In this document: positions 1 through 10,400 of the stretch, in pieces
How positions within the stretch are numbered: the stretch's first letter is position 1
Layout: every line of letters begins with the position of its first letter
Assembly: GCF_029227915.1 (NCBI RefSeq)
Contig: NC_079878.1
Coordinates: forward strand, 30,097,501-30,161,500
DNA: 64,000 nucleotides
DNA from: Hydractinia symbiolongicarpus
Lineage: Eukaryota; Cnidaria; Hydrozoa; Anthoathecata; Hydractiniidae
Direction of reading: 5' to 3'
Translations under genes and position numbers: made by a program
The notes under the pieces: model-generated
Databases searched by the model: none
Seen by the model: the letters and a program-made list of their open reading frames with translations, nothing else
What the model was told of the DNA's origin: nothing

Positions 1-30
1 AAAACCCGCGATTTCCCGTAAATCCCGGGC

Positions 31-233
31 TTGGCCCGTATAGTCGAATGTATACAAAGAAAGTACCCTGTGAGTAAACTCATTTCCAAAACGATTTTTC
101 AAATTATCTTTTCACCACTAAAACGCATGAGAGTTGCAGTTTTCAAAAATGTTTTCATTTTTGATGAGACGCTTAATGAAAGAGGTTTAATCGCCGGCAA
201 ACGAAATCCCGCGATTTCCCGTAAATCCAGGGC
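31..233 (+). repeat. Representative satellite monomer (203 bp)
   Basis: A complete unit, arbitrarily phased at TTGGCCCGTATAG. In order it holds: GTATAC inside GAATGTATACAAAG; AAAGTACCC followed by a variable CTGTGAG, AGGGAG, AGGAAG or AGGGTG; TAAACTCATTTCC; an ACGATTTTT T-tract; CACCACTAAA with a variable next block (ACGCATGAG, ACGCTTGAG, AGGCTTGAG, AGCCCATGAG-like or ACGCACGAG); the dyad; GATGAGACGCT; a variable TTAATGAAAGAGG or GAATAAAAGAAG; TTTAATCGCCGGCAAACGAAA; CCCGCGATTTCCCG; and AATCCCGGG. The variable blocks co-vary and define monomer subtypes. 203 is not divisible by three, so any reading frame shifts at each monomer. Confidence 0.95.
143..164. repeat. Conserved dyad in the AT-rich half of the monomer
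   Basis: A perfect inverted repeat: arm TCAAAAATG, loop TTTT, arm CATTTTTGA (9 bp arms). It recurs once per full monomer across the window. In the common TTAAAAATG subtype the perfect arm shortens to 7 bp (AAAAATG/CATTTTT). In other subtypes CATTTTT becomes TATTTTT, or both arms change (for example near 37846, 39671, 42104, 53100 and 61156). It is absent from the five 151 bp truncated monomers. It could be a cruciform-prone site or a protein-binding half-site pair. It could also be a chance property of an A/T-tract region. The repeat is seen directly; function is unknown. Confidence 0.8.
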
Positions 234-1754
234 TTGGCCCGTATAGTCGAATGTATACAAAGAAAGTACCCTGTGAGTAAACTCATTTCCAGAACGATTT
301 TTTAATTTATTTTTTCACCACTAAAACGCATAAGACTTGTAGTTTTCAAAAATGTTTTCATTTTTGATGAGACGCTGAATAAAAGAAGTTTAATCGCTGG
401 CAAACGAAAACCTGCGATTTCCCGTAAATCCCGGACTCGGCCCGTATAGTCAAAAGTATACAAAGAAAGTACCCAGGGAGTAAACTCATTTCCCGAACGA
501 TTTTTTAAATTATCTTTTCACCACTAAAACGCATGAGACTTGCAGTTTTCAAAAATGTTTTCATTTTTGATGAGACGCTTAATAAAAGAGGTTTAATCGC
601 CGGCAACCGAAATCCCGCGATTTCCCGTAAATCCCGGGCTTGGCCTGTATAGTCGAATGTATACAAAGAAAGTACCCTGTGAGTAAACTCATTTCCAGAA
701 CGATTTTTTAATTTATTTTTTCACCACTAAAACGCATAAGACTTGTAGTTTTCAAAAATGTTTTCATTTTTGATGAGACGCTGAATAAAAGAAGTTTAAT
801 CGCCGGCAAACGAAAACCCGCGATTTCCCATAAATCCCGGGCTTGGCCCGTATAGTCAAAAGTATACAAAGAAAGTACCCAGGAAGTAAACTCATTTCCC
901 GAACGATTTTTTAATTTATTTTTTCACCACTAAAACGCATGAGACTTGTAGTTTTTAAAAATGTTTTCATTTTTGATGAGACGCTGAATAAAAGAAGTTT
1001 AATCGCCGGCAAACGAAAACCTGCGATTTCCCGTAAATCCCGGACTCGGCCCGTATAGTCAAAAGTATACAAAGAAAGTACCCAGGTAGTAAACTCATTT
1101 CCCGAACGATTTTTTAAATTTTTTTTTACCACTAAAACGCATGAGACTTGTAGTTTTCAAAAATGTTTTCATTTTTGATGAGACGCTTAATGAAAGAGGT
1201 TTAATCGCCGGCAAACGAAATCCCGCGATTTCCTGTAAATCCCGGGCTCGGCCCGTATAGTCGAATGTATACAAAGAAAGTACCCAGGGAGTAAACTCAT
1301 TTCCCAAACGATTTTTTAAATTTTTTTTTCACCACTAAAAGGCTTGAGACTTGTAGTTTTTAAAAATGTTTTCATTTTTGATGAGATGCTGAATGAAAGA
1401 AGTTAATCGCCGGCAAACGAAAACCCGCGACTTCCCGTAAATCCGGACTCGGGAAGTATAGTCAAAAGTATACAAAGGAAGTACCCAGGGAGTAAACTCA
1501 TTTCCCGAACGATTTTTTAAATTATTATTTCACCACTAAAGCCCATGATACTTGTAGTTTTTAAAAATGTTTTCATTTTTGATGAGACGCTGAATAAAAG
1601 AAGTATAATCGCCGGCAAACGAAAACCCGCGACTTCCCGTAAATCCCGGACTTGGCCCGTATAGGCAAAAGTATACAAAGAAAGTACCCAGGGTGTAAAC
1701 TCATTTGCCGAACGATTTTTTAAATTATTATTTCACCACTAAAGGCCATGAGAC

Positions 1755-2972
1755 TTGTAGTTTTTAAAAATGTTTTCATTTTTGATGAGACCCTGAATAA
1801 AAGAAGTTTAATCGCCGGCAAACGAAAACCTGCGATTTCCCGTAAATCCCGGACTCGGCCCGTATAGTCAAAAGTATACAAAGAAAGTACCCAGGGAGTA
1901 AACTCATTTCCTGAACGATTTTTTAAATTTTTTTTTCACCACTAAAACGCTTGAGACTTGTAGTTTTTAAAAATGTTTTCATTTTTGATGACACGCTTAA
2001 TAAAAAAAGTTTAATCGCCGGCAAACAAAAACCCGCGCCTTCCCGTAAATCCTGGACTCGGCCCGTATAGTCAAAAGTATACAAGGAAAGTACCCACGGA
2101 GTAAACTCATTTCCCGAACGATTTTTTAAATTATTATTTCACCACTTAAGCCCATGAGACTTGTAGTTTTTAAAAATGTTTTCTTTTTTGATGAGACGCT
2201 GAATAAAAGAAGTTTAATCGCCGGCAAACGAAAACCCGCGACTTCCCGTAAATCCCGGACTCGGCCCGTATAGGCAAAAGTATACAAAGAAAGTACCCAG
2301 GGAGTAAACTCATTTCCCGAACGATTTTTTAAATTATTATTTCACCACTTAAGCCCATGAGACTTGTAGTTTTTAAAAATGTTTTCATTTTTGATGAGAC
2401 CCTGAATAAAAGAAGTTTAATCGCCGGCAAACGAAAACCTGCGATTTCCCGTAAATCCCGGACTCGGCCCGTATAGTCAAAAGTATACAAAGAAAGTACC
2501 CAGGGAGTAAACTCATTTCCTGAACGATTTTTTAAATTTTTTTTTCACCACTAAAACGCTTGAGACTTGTAGTTTTTAAAAATGTTTTCATTTTTGATGA
2601 CACGCTTAATAAAAAAAGTTTAATCGCCGGCAAACAAAAACCCGCGCCTTCCCGTAAATCCTGGACTCGGCCCGTATAGTCAAAAGTATACAAGGAAAGT
2701 ACCCACGGAGTAAACTCATTTCCCGAACGATTTTTTAAATTATTATTTCACCACTTAAGCCCATGAGACTTGTAGTTTTTAAAAATGTTTTCATTTTTGA
2801 TGAGACGCTGAATAAAAGAAGTTTAATCGCCGGCAAACGAAAACCCGCGACTTCCCGTAAATCCCGGACTCGGCCCGTATAGGCAAAAGTATACAAAGAA
2901 AGTACCCAGGGAGTAAACTCATTTCCCGAACGATTTTTTAAATTATTATTTCACCACTTAAGCCCATGAGAC
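1755..2972 (+). repeat. 3-monomer higher-order repeat, two copies (609 bp period)
   Basis: Private variants recur 609 bp apart: GAGACCCTGAATAA (CCCTG at 1791 and 2400), GATGACACGCTTAAT with a run of seven A (about 1988 and 2597), and CAAACAAAAACCCGCGCC (about 2024 and 2633). The CACTTAAGCCCATGAG block also recurs, at about 2145, 2347, 2754 and 2956. The pattern fits duplication of three consecutive monomers by unequal exchange. Boundaries are approximate. Confidence 0.8.
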
Positions 2973-3019
2973 TTGTAGTTTTTAAAAATGTTTTCATTTT
3001 TGATGAGACGCTGAATAAA

Positions 3020-5480
3020 AGAAGTTTAATCGCCGGCAAACGAAAACCCGCGATTTCCCGTAAATCCCGGGCTTGGCCCGTATAGTTGAATGTATACAAA
3101 GAAAGTACCCTGTGAGTAAACTCATTTCCAAAACGATTTTTGAAATTATCTTTTCACCACTAAAACGCATGAGACTTGCAGTTTTCAAAAATGTTTTCAT
3201 TTTTGATGAGACGCTTAATGAAAGAAGTTTAATCGCCGGCAAACGAAATCCCGCGATTTCCCGTAAATCCCGGGCTTGGTCCGTATAGTCGAATGTATAC
3301 AAAGAAAGTACCCTGTGAGTAAACTCATTTCGAGAACGATTTTTTAATTTATTTTTTCACCACTAAAACGCATGAGACTTGTAGTTATCAAAAATGTTTT
3401 CATTTTTGATGAGACGCTGAATAAAAGAAGTTTAATCGCCGGCAAACGAAAACCTGCGATTTCCCGTTAATCCCGGACTCGGCCCGTATAGTCAAAAGTA
3501 TACAAAGAAAGTACCCAGGGAGTAAACTCATTTCCCGAACGATTTTTTAAATTATTTTTTCACCACTAAAACGCATGAGACTTGTAGTTTTTAGAAATGT
3601 TTTCATTTTTGATGAGACGCTTAATGAAAGTGGTTTAATCGCCGGCAAACGAAAACCCGCGATTTCCCGTAAATCCCGGGCTTGGCCCGTATAGTCGAAT
3701 GTATACAAAGAAAGTACCCTGTGAGTAAACTCATTTCCAAAACGATTTTTGAAATTATCTTTTCACCACTAAAACGCATGAGACTTGCAGTTTTCAAAAA
3801 TGTTTTCATTTTTGATGAGACGCTTAATGAAAGAAGTTTAATCGCCGGCAAACGAAATCCCGCGATTTCCCGTAAATCCCGGGCTTGGTCCGTATAGTCG
3901 AATGTATACAAAGAAAGTACCCTGTGAGTAAACTCATTTCCAGAACGATTTTTTAATTTATTTTTTCACCACTAAAACGCATGAGACTTGTAGTTTTCAA
4001 AAATGTTTTCATTTTTGATGAGACGCTGAATAAAAGAAGTTTAATCGCCGGCAAACGAAAACCTGCGATTTCCCGTTAATCCCGGACTCGGCCCGTATAG
4101 TCAAAAGTATACAAAGAAAGTACCCAGGGAGTAAACTCATTTCCCGAACGATTTTTTAAATTTTTTTTTTACCACTAAAACCCACGAGACTTGTAGTTTT
4201 CAAAAATGTTTTCACTTTTGATGAGACGCTTAATGAAAGAGGTTTAATCGCCGGCAAACGAAATCCCGCGATTTCCCGTAAATCCCGGGCTTGGCCCGTA
4301 TAGTCGAATGTATACAAAGAAAGTACCCAGGGAGTAAACTCATTTCCCGAACGATTTTTTAAATTTTTTTTTCACCACTAAAACGCTTGAGACTTGTAGT
4401 TTTTAAAAATGTTTTCATTTTTGATGAGACGCTGAGTAAAAGAAGTTTAATCGCTGGCAAACGAAAACCCGCGACTTCCCGTAAATCCTGGACTCGGCCC
4501 GTATAGGCAAAAGTATACAAAGAAATTACCCAGGGTGTAAACTCATTTCCCGAACGATTTTTTAAATTATTATTTCACCACTTAAGCCCATGAGACTTGT
4601 AGTTTTTAAAAATGTTTTCATTTTTGATGAGACGCTGAATAAAAGAAGTTTAATCGCCGGCAAACGAAAACCCGCGACTTCCCGTAAATCCCGGACTCGG
4701 CCGGTATAGGCAAAAGTATACAAAGAAAGTACCCACGGTGTAAACTCATTTCCTGACCGATTTTTTAAATTATTTTTTCACCACTAAAACGCATGAGACT
4801 TGTAGTTTTTAGAAATGTTTTCATTTTTGATGAGACGCTTAATGAAAGTGGTTTAATCGCCGGCAAACGAAAACCCGCGATTTCCCGTAAATCCCGGGCT
4901 TGGCCCGTATAGTCGAATGTATACAAAGAAAGTACCCTGTGAGTAAACTCATTTCCAAAACGATTTTTGAAATTATCTTTTCACCACTAAAACGCATGAG
5001 ACTTGCAGTTTTCAAAAATGTTTTCATTTTTGATGAGACGCTTAATGAAAGAAGTTTAATCGCCGGCAAACGAAATCCCGCGATTTCCCGTAAATCCCGG
5101 GCTTGGTCCGTATAGTCGAATGTATACAAAGAAAGTACCCTGTGAGTAAACTCATTTCCAGAACGATTTTTTAATTTATTTTTTCACCACTAAAACGCAT
5201 GAGACTTGTAGTTTTCAAAAATGTTTTCATTTTTGATGAGACGCTGAATAAAAGAAGTTTAATCGCCGGCAAACGAAAACCTGCGATTTCCCGTTAATCC
5301 CGGACTCGGCCCGTATAGTCAAAAGTATACAAAGAAAGTACCCAGGGAGTAAACTCATTTCCCGAACGATTTTTTAAATTTTTTTTTTACCACTAAAACG
5401 CATGAGACTTGTAGTTTTCAAAAATGTTTTCACTTTTGATGAGACGCTTAATGAAAGAGGTTTAATCGCCGGCAAACGAA
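3020..5480 (+). repeat. Nested 3-monomer (609 bp) and 6-monomer (1218 bp) duplications
   Basis: About 3020-3550 recurs at 3629-4159 (offset 609). The stretch about 3550-4260 recurs at 4768-5478 (offset 1218), shown by shared rare variants such as TTTTTAGAAATG (near 3590 and 4808) and TTCACTTTTG (4211 and 5429). The offsets are exact multiples of the monomer, so exchange kept the array in register. Confidence 0.8.
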
Positions 5481-6440
5481 AACCCGCGATTTCCCGTAAA
5501 TCCCGGGCTTGGCCCGTATAGTCAAAAGTATACAAAGAAAGTACCCATGAAGTAAACTCATTTCCCGAACGATTTTTTAATTTATTTTTTCACCACTAAA
5601 ACGCATGAGACTTGTAGTTTTCAAAAATGTTTTCATTTTTGATGAGACGCTTAATGAAAGAGGTTTAATCGCCGGCAAACGAAATCCCGCGATTTCCCGT
5701 AAATCCCGGGCTTGGCCCGTATAGTCGAATGTATACAAAGAAAGTACCCAGGGAGTAAACTCATTTCCCGAACGATTTTTTAAATTTTTTTTTCACCACT
5801 AAAACGCTTGAGACTTGCAGTTTTTAAAAATGTTTTCATTTTTGATGAGACGCTGAATAAAAGAAGTTTAATCGCTGGCAAACGAAAACCAGCGACTTCC
5901 CGTAAATCCTGGACTCGGCCCGTATAGGCAAAAGTATACAAAGAAAGTACCCAGGGTGTAAACTCATTTCCCGAACGATTTTTTAAATTATTATTTCACC
6001 ACTAAAACGCATGAGACTTGTAGTTTTCAAAAATGTTTTTATTTTTGATGAGACGCTTAATGAAAGAGGTTTAATCGCCGGCAAACGAAAACCCGCGATT
6101 TCCCGTAAATCCCGGGCTTGGCCCGTATAGTCAAAAGTATACAAAGAAAGTACCCATGAAGTAAACTCATTTCCCGAACGATTTTTTAATTTATTTTTTC
6201 ACCACTAAAACGCATGAGACTTGTAGTTTTCAAAAATGTTTTCATTTTTGATAAGACGCTTAATGAAAGAGGTTTAATCGCCGGCAAACGAAATCCCGCG
6301 ATTTCCCGTAAATCCCGGGCTTGGCCCGTATAGTCGAATGTATACAAAGAAAGTACCCAGGGAGTAAACTCATTTCCCGAACGATTTTTTAAATTTTTTT
6401 TTCACCACTAAAACGCTTGAGACTTGCAGTTTTTAAAAAT
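5470..6440 (+). repeat. 3-monomer duplication marked by CCCATGAAG (609 bp)
   Basis: The unusual ACCCATGAAGTAAACTC replaces the usual ACCCAGGAAG block at about 5543 and again at about 6152, 609 bp apart. The flanking monomers (TCGAATG type followed by a CGCTTGAGACTTGCAG type) also match. A few point differences, such as GATAAGACG near 6250 against GATGAGACG near 5641, show slight divergence. Confidence 0.75.
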
Positions 6441-6689
6441 GTTTTCATTTTTAATGGGACGCTGAATAAAAGAAGTTTAATCGCTGGCAAACGAAAACCC
6501 GCGACTTCCCGTAAATCCGGACTCGGCCCGTATAGTCAAAAGTATACAAAGAAAGTACCCAGGGAGTAAACTCATTTCCCGAACGATTTTTTAAATTATT
6601 ATTTCACCACTAAAGCCCATGAGACTTGTAGTTTTTAAAAATGTTTTCATTTTTGATGAGACGCTGAATAAAAGAAGTTTAATCGCCGG

Positions 6690-7490
6690 CAAACGAAAAC
6701 CCGCGACTTCCCGTAAATCCCGGACTCGGCCCGTATAGTCGAATGTATACAAAGAAAGTAACCTGTGAGTAAACTCATTTCTCGAACGATTTTTTAAATT
6801 TTTTTTCACCACTAAAACGCTTGAGACTTGTAGTTTTTAAAAATGTTTTCATTTTTGATGAGACGCTAAATAAAAGAAGTTTAATCGCCGGCAAACAAAA
6901 ACCCGCGACTTCCCGTAAATCCGGACTCGGCCCGTATAGTCAAAAGTATACAAAGAAAGTACCAAGGGAGTAAACTCATTTCTAGAACGATTTTTTAATT
7001 TATTTTTTCACCACTAAAACGCATAAGACTTGTAGTTTTCAAAAATGTTTTCATTTTTGATGAGACGCTGAATAAAAGAAGTTTAATCGCCGGCAAACGA
7101 AAACCCGCGACTTCCCGTAAATCCCGGACTCGGCCCGTATAGTCGAATGTATACAAAGAAAGTAACCTGTGAGTAAACTCATTTCTCGAACGATTTTTTA
7201 AATTTTTTTTCACCACTAAAACGCTTGAGACTTGTAGTTTTTAAAAATGTTTTCATTTTTGATGAGACGCTAAATAAAAGAAGTTTAATCGCCGGCAAAC
7301 AAAAACCCGCGACTTCCCGTAAATCCGGACTCGGCCCGTATAGTCAAAAGTATACAAAGAAAGTACCCAGGGAGTAAACTCATTTCTAGAACGATTTTTT
7401 AATTTATTTTTTCACCACTAAAACGCATAAGACTTGTAGTTTTCAAAAATGTTTTCATTTTTGATGAGACGCTGAATAAAAGAAGTTTAA
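6690..7490 (+). repeat. Dimer duplication (404 bp)
   Basis: Two monomers are repeated 404 bp apart. Matching markers are AAAGTAACCTGTGAG (about 6745 and 7149), TTTCTCGAACG, the CAAACAAAAACCCGCGAC block (about 6891 and 7295) and TTTCTAGAACG (about 6978 and 7382). The copies differ at CCAAGGGAG against CCCAGGGAG, and diverge after about 7095/7499. Confidence 0.8.
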
Positions 7491-10400
7491 TCGCCGGCAA
7501 ACGAAAACCCGCGATTTCTCATAAATCCCGGGCTTGGCCCGTATAGTCACAGGTATACAAAGAAAGTACCCAGGAAGTAAACTCATTTCCCGAACGATTT
7601 TTTAATTTATTTTTTCACCACTAAAACGCATGAGACTTGTAGTTTTTAAAAATGTTTTCATTCTTGATGAGACGCTGAATAAAAGAAGTTTAATCGCCGG
7701 CAAACGAAAACCTGCGATTTCCCGTAAATCCGGACTCAGCCCGTATAGTCAAAAGTATACAAAGAAAGTACCCAGGGAGTAAACTCATTTCCAGAAGGAT
7801 TTTTTAATTTATTTTTTCACCACTAAAACGCATAAGACTTGAAGTTTTCAAAAATGTTTTCATTTTTGATGAGACGCTGAATAAAAGAAGTTTAATCGCC
7901 GGCAAACGAAAACCCGCGATTTCCCATAAATCCCGGGCTTGGCCCGTATAGTCAAAAGTATACAAAGAAAGTACCCAGGAAGTAAACTCATTTCCCGAAC
8001 GATTTTTTAATTTATTTTTTCACCACTAAAAGGCTTGAGACTTGTAGTTTTTAAAAATGTTTTCATTTTTGATGAGATGCTGAATAAAAGAAGTTTAATC
8101 GCCAGCAAACGAAAACCCGCGACTTTCCGTAAATCCTGGACTCGGCCCGTATAGGCAAAAGTATACAAAGAAAGTACCCAGGGTGTAAACTCATTTCCCG
8201 AACGATTTTTTAATTTTTTTTTACCACTAAAACGCATGAGACTTGTAGTTTTCAAAAATGTTTTCATTTTTGATGAGACGCTTAATGACAGAGGTTTAAT
8301 CGCCGGCAAACGAAATCCCGCGATTTCCTGTAAATCCCGGGCTTGGCCCGTATAGTCAAATGTATACAAAGAAAGTACCCAGGGAGTAAACTCATTTCCC
8401 AAACGATTTTTTAAATTTTTATTTCACCACTAAAAGGCTTGAGACTTGTAGTTTTCAAAAAAGTTTTCATTCTTGATGAGACGCATAATAAAAGGAGTTT
8501 AATCGCCGGCAAACGAAAACCTGCGATTTCCCGTAAATCCGGACTCGGCCCGTATAGTCAAAAGTATACAAAGAAAGTACCCAGGGAGTAAACTCATTTC
8601 CAGAACGATTTTTTAATTTATTTTTTCACCACTAAAACGCATAAGACTTGTAGTTTTCAAAAATGTTTTCATTTTTGATGAGACGCTTAATGAAAGAGGT
8701 TTAATCGCCGGCAAACGAAATCCCGCGATTTCCCGTAAATCCCGGGCTTGGCCCGTATAGTCGAATGTATACAAAGAAAGTACCCAGGGAGTAAACTCAT
8801 TTTCCGAACGATTTTTTAAATTTTTTTTTCACCACTAAAACGCTTGAGACTTGTAGTTTTTAAAAATGTTTTCATTTTTGATGAGACGCTGAATAAAAGA
8901 AGTTTAATCGCTGGCAAACGAAAACCCGCGACTTCCCGTAAATCCTGGACTCGGCCCGTATAGGCAAAAGTATACAAAGAAAGTACCCAGGGTGTAAACT
9001 CATTTCCCGAACGATTTTTTAAATTATTATTTCACCACTAAAACGCATGAGACTTGTAGTTTTCAAAAATGTTTTTAATTTTGATGAGACGCTTAATGAA
9101 AGAGGTTTAATCGCCGGCAAACGAAAACCCGCGACTTCCCGTAAATCCTGGACTCGGCCCGTATAGGCAAAAGTATACAAAGAAAGTACCCAGGGTGTAA
9201 ACTCATTTCCCGAACGATTTTTTAAATTATTATTTCACCACTAAAACGCATGAGACTTGTAGTTTTCAAAAATGTTTTTATTTTTGATGAGACGCTTAAT
9301 GAAAGAGGTTTAATCGCCGGCAAACGAAAACCCGCGATTTCCCGTAAATCCCGGGCTTGGCCCGTATAGTCAAAAGTATACAAAGAAAGTACCCAGGAAG
9401 TAAACTCATTTCCCGAACGATTTTTTAATTTATTTTTTCACCACTAAAACGCATGAGACTTGTAGTTCTCAAAAATGTTTTCATTTTTGATGAGACGCTT
9501 AATGAAAGAGGTTTAATCGCCGGCAAACGAAATCCCGCAATTTCCCGTAAATCCCGGGCTCGGCCCGTATAGGCAAAAGTATACAAAGAAAGTACCCAGG
9601 GTGTAAACTCATTTCCCGAACGATTTTTTAAATTTTTATTTCACCACTAAAACGCATGAGACTTGTAGTTTTCAAAAATGTTTTTATTTTTGATGAGACG
9701 CTTAATGAAAGAGGTTTAATCGCCGGCAAACGAAAACCCGCGATTTCCCGTAAATCCCGGGCTTGGCCGGTATAGTCGAATGTATACAAAGAAAGTACCC
9801 AGGGAGTAAACTCATTTCCCGAACGATTTTTTAAATTTTTTTTTCACCACTAAAACGCATGAGACTTGTAGTTTTCAAAAATGTTTTCATTTTTGATGAG
9901 ACGCTTAATGAAAGAGGTTTGATCGCCGGCAAACGAAATCCCGCGATTTCCCGTAAATCCCGGGCTTGGCCGGTATAGTCGAATGTATACAAAGAAAGTA
10001 CCCAGGGAGTAAACTCATTTCCCGAACGATTTTTTAAATTTTTTTTTCACCACTAAAACGCTTGAGACTTGTAGTTTTTAAAAATGTTTTCATTTTTAAT
10101 GGGACGCTGAATAAAAGAAGTTTAATCGCCGGCAAACGAAAACCCGCGACTTCCCGTAAATCCGGACTCGGCCCGTATAGTCAAAAGTATATAAAGAAAG
10201 TACCCAGGGAGTAAACTCATTTCCAGAACGATTTTTTAATTTATTTTTTCACCACTAAAACGCATAAGACTTGTAGTTTTCAAAAATGTTTTCATTTTTG
10301 ATGAGACGCTGAATAAAAGAAGTTTAATCGCCGGCAAACGAAAACCCGCGATTTCCCATAAATCCCGGGCTTGGCCCGTATAGTCACAGGTATACAAAGA

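Noticed and set aside
190-210. CENP-B box in TCGCCGGCAAACGAAA (reverse strand TTTCGTTTGCCGGCGA)
   Set aside because: The TTCG core is present on the reverse strand, but the required central A and the CGGG at the proper spacing are not. The match to the NTTCGNNNNANNCGGGN consensus fails at key positions.
31-233. RNA polymerase III promoter boxes or a tRNA-derived SINE origin for the monomer
   Set aside because: GTCGAATG superficially recalls a B box, but it lacks GGTTCGA and the CC end, and there is no A box at suitable spacing. No cloverleaf can be drawn.
31-246. 71-codon plus-strand frame starting MARIVE, with near copies at about 3073, 3682, 4900, 36108, 39553, 41986, 51363, 54199, 56632 and 62052
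   Set aside because: It is the satellite monomer read in one frame and ends in the next monomer because 203 is not a multiple of three. There is no recognisable domain. Copies vary at the rate of the surrounding repeat, and overlapping frames on the other strand are equally open.
911-1132. Family of 61-101 codon minus-strand frames with the motif GNEFTPWVLSLYTFDYTG, found throughout the window
   Set aside because: They are the reverse strand of the same monomer. The motif is just the reading of the TAAACTCATTTCCC and GTATAC region. No conserved start context or codon bias, and no reason to call a gene.
2000-2012. Run of A residues in the AATAAAAAAAG variant as a polyadenylation tail or retroposon end
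   Set aside because: It is a point variant of the ordinary AATAAAAGAAG block (G to A) within a normal monomer, with no target-site duplication.
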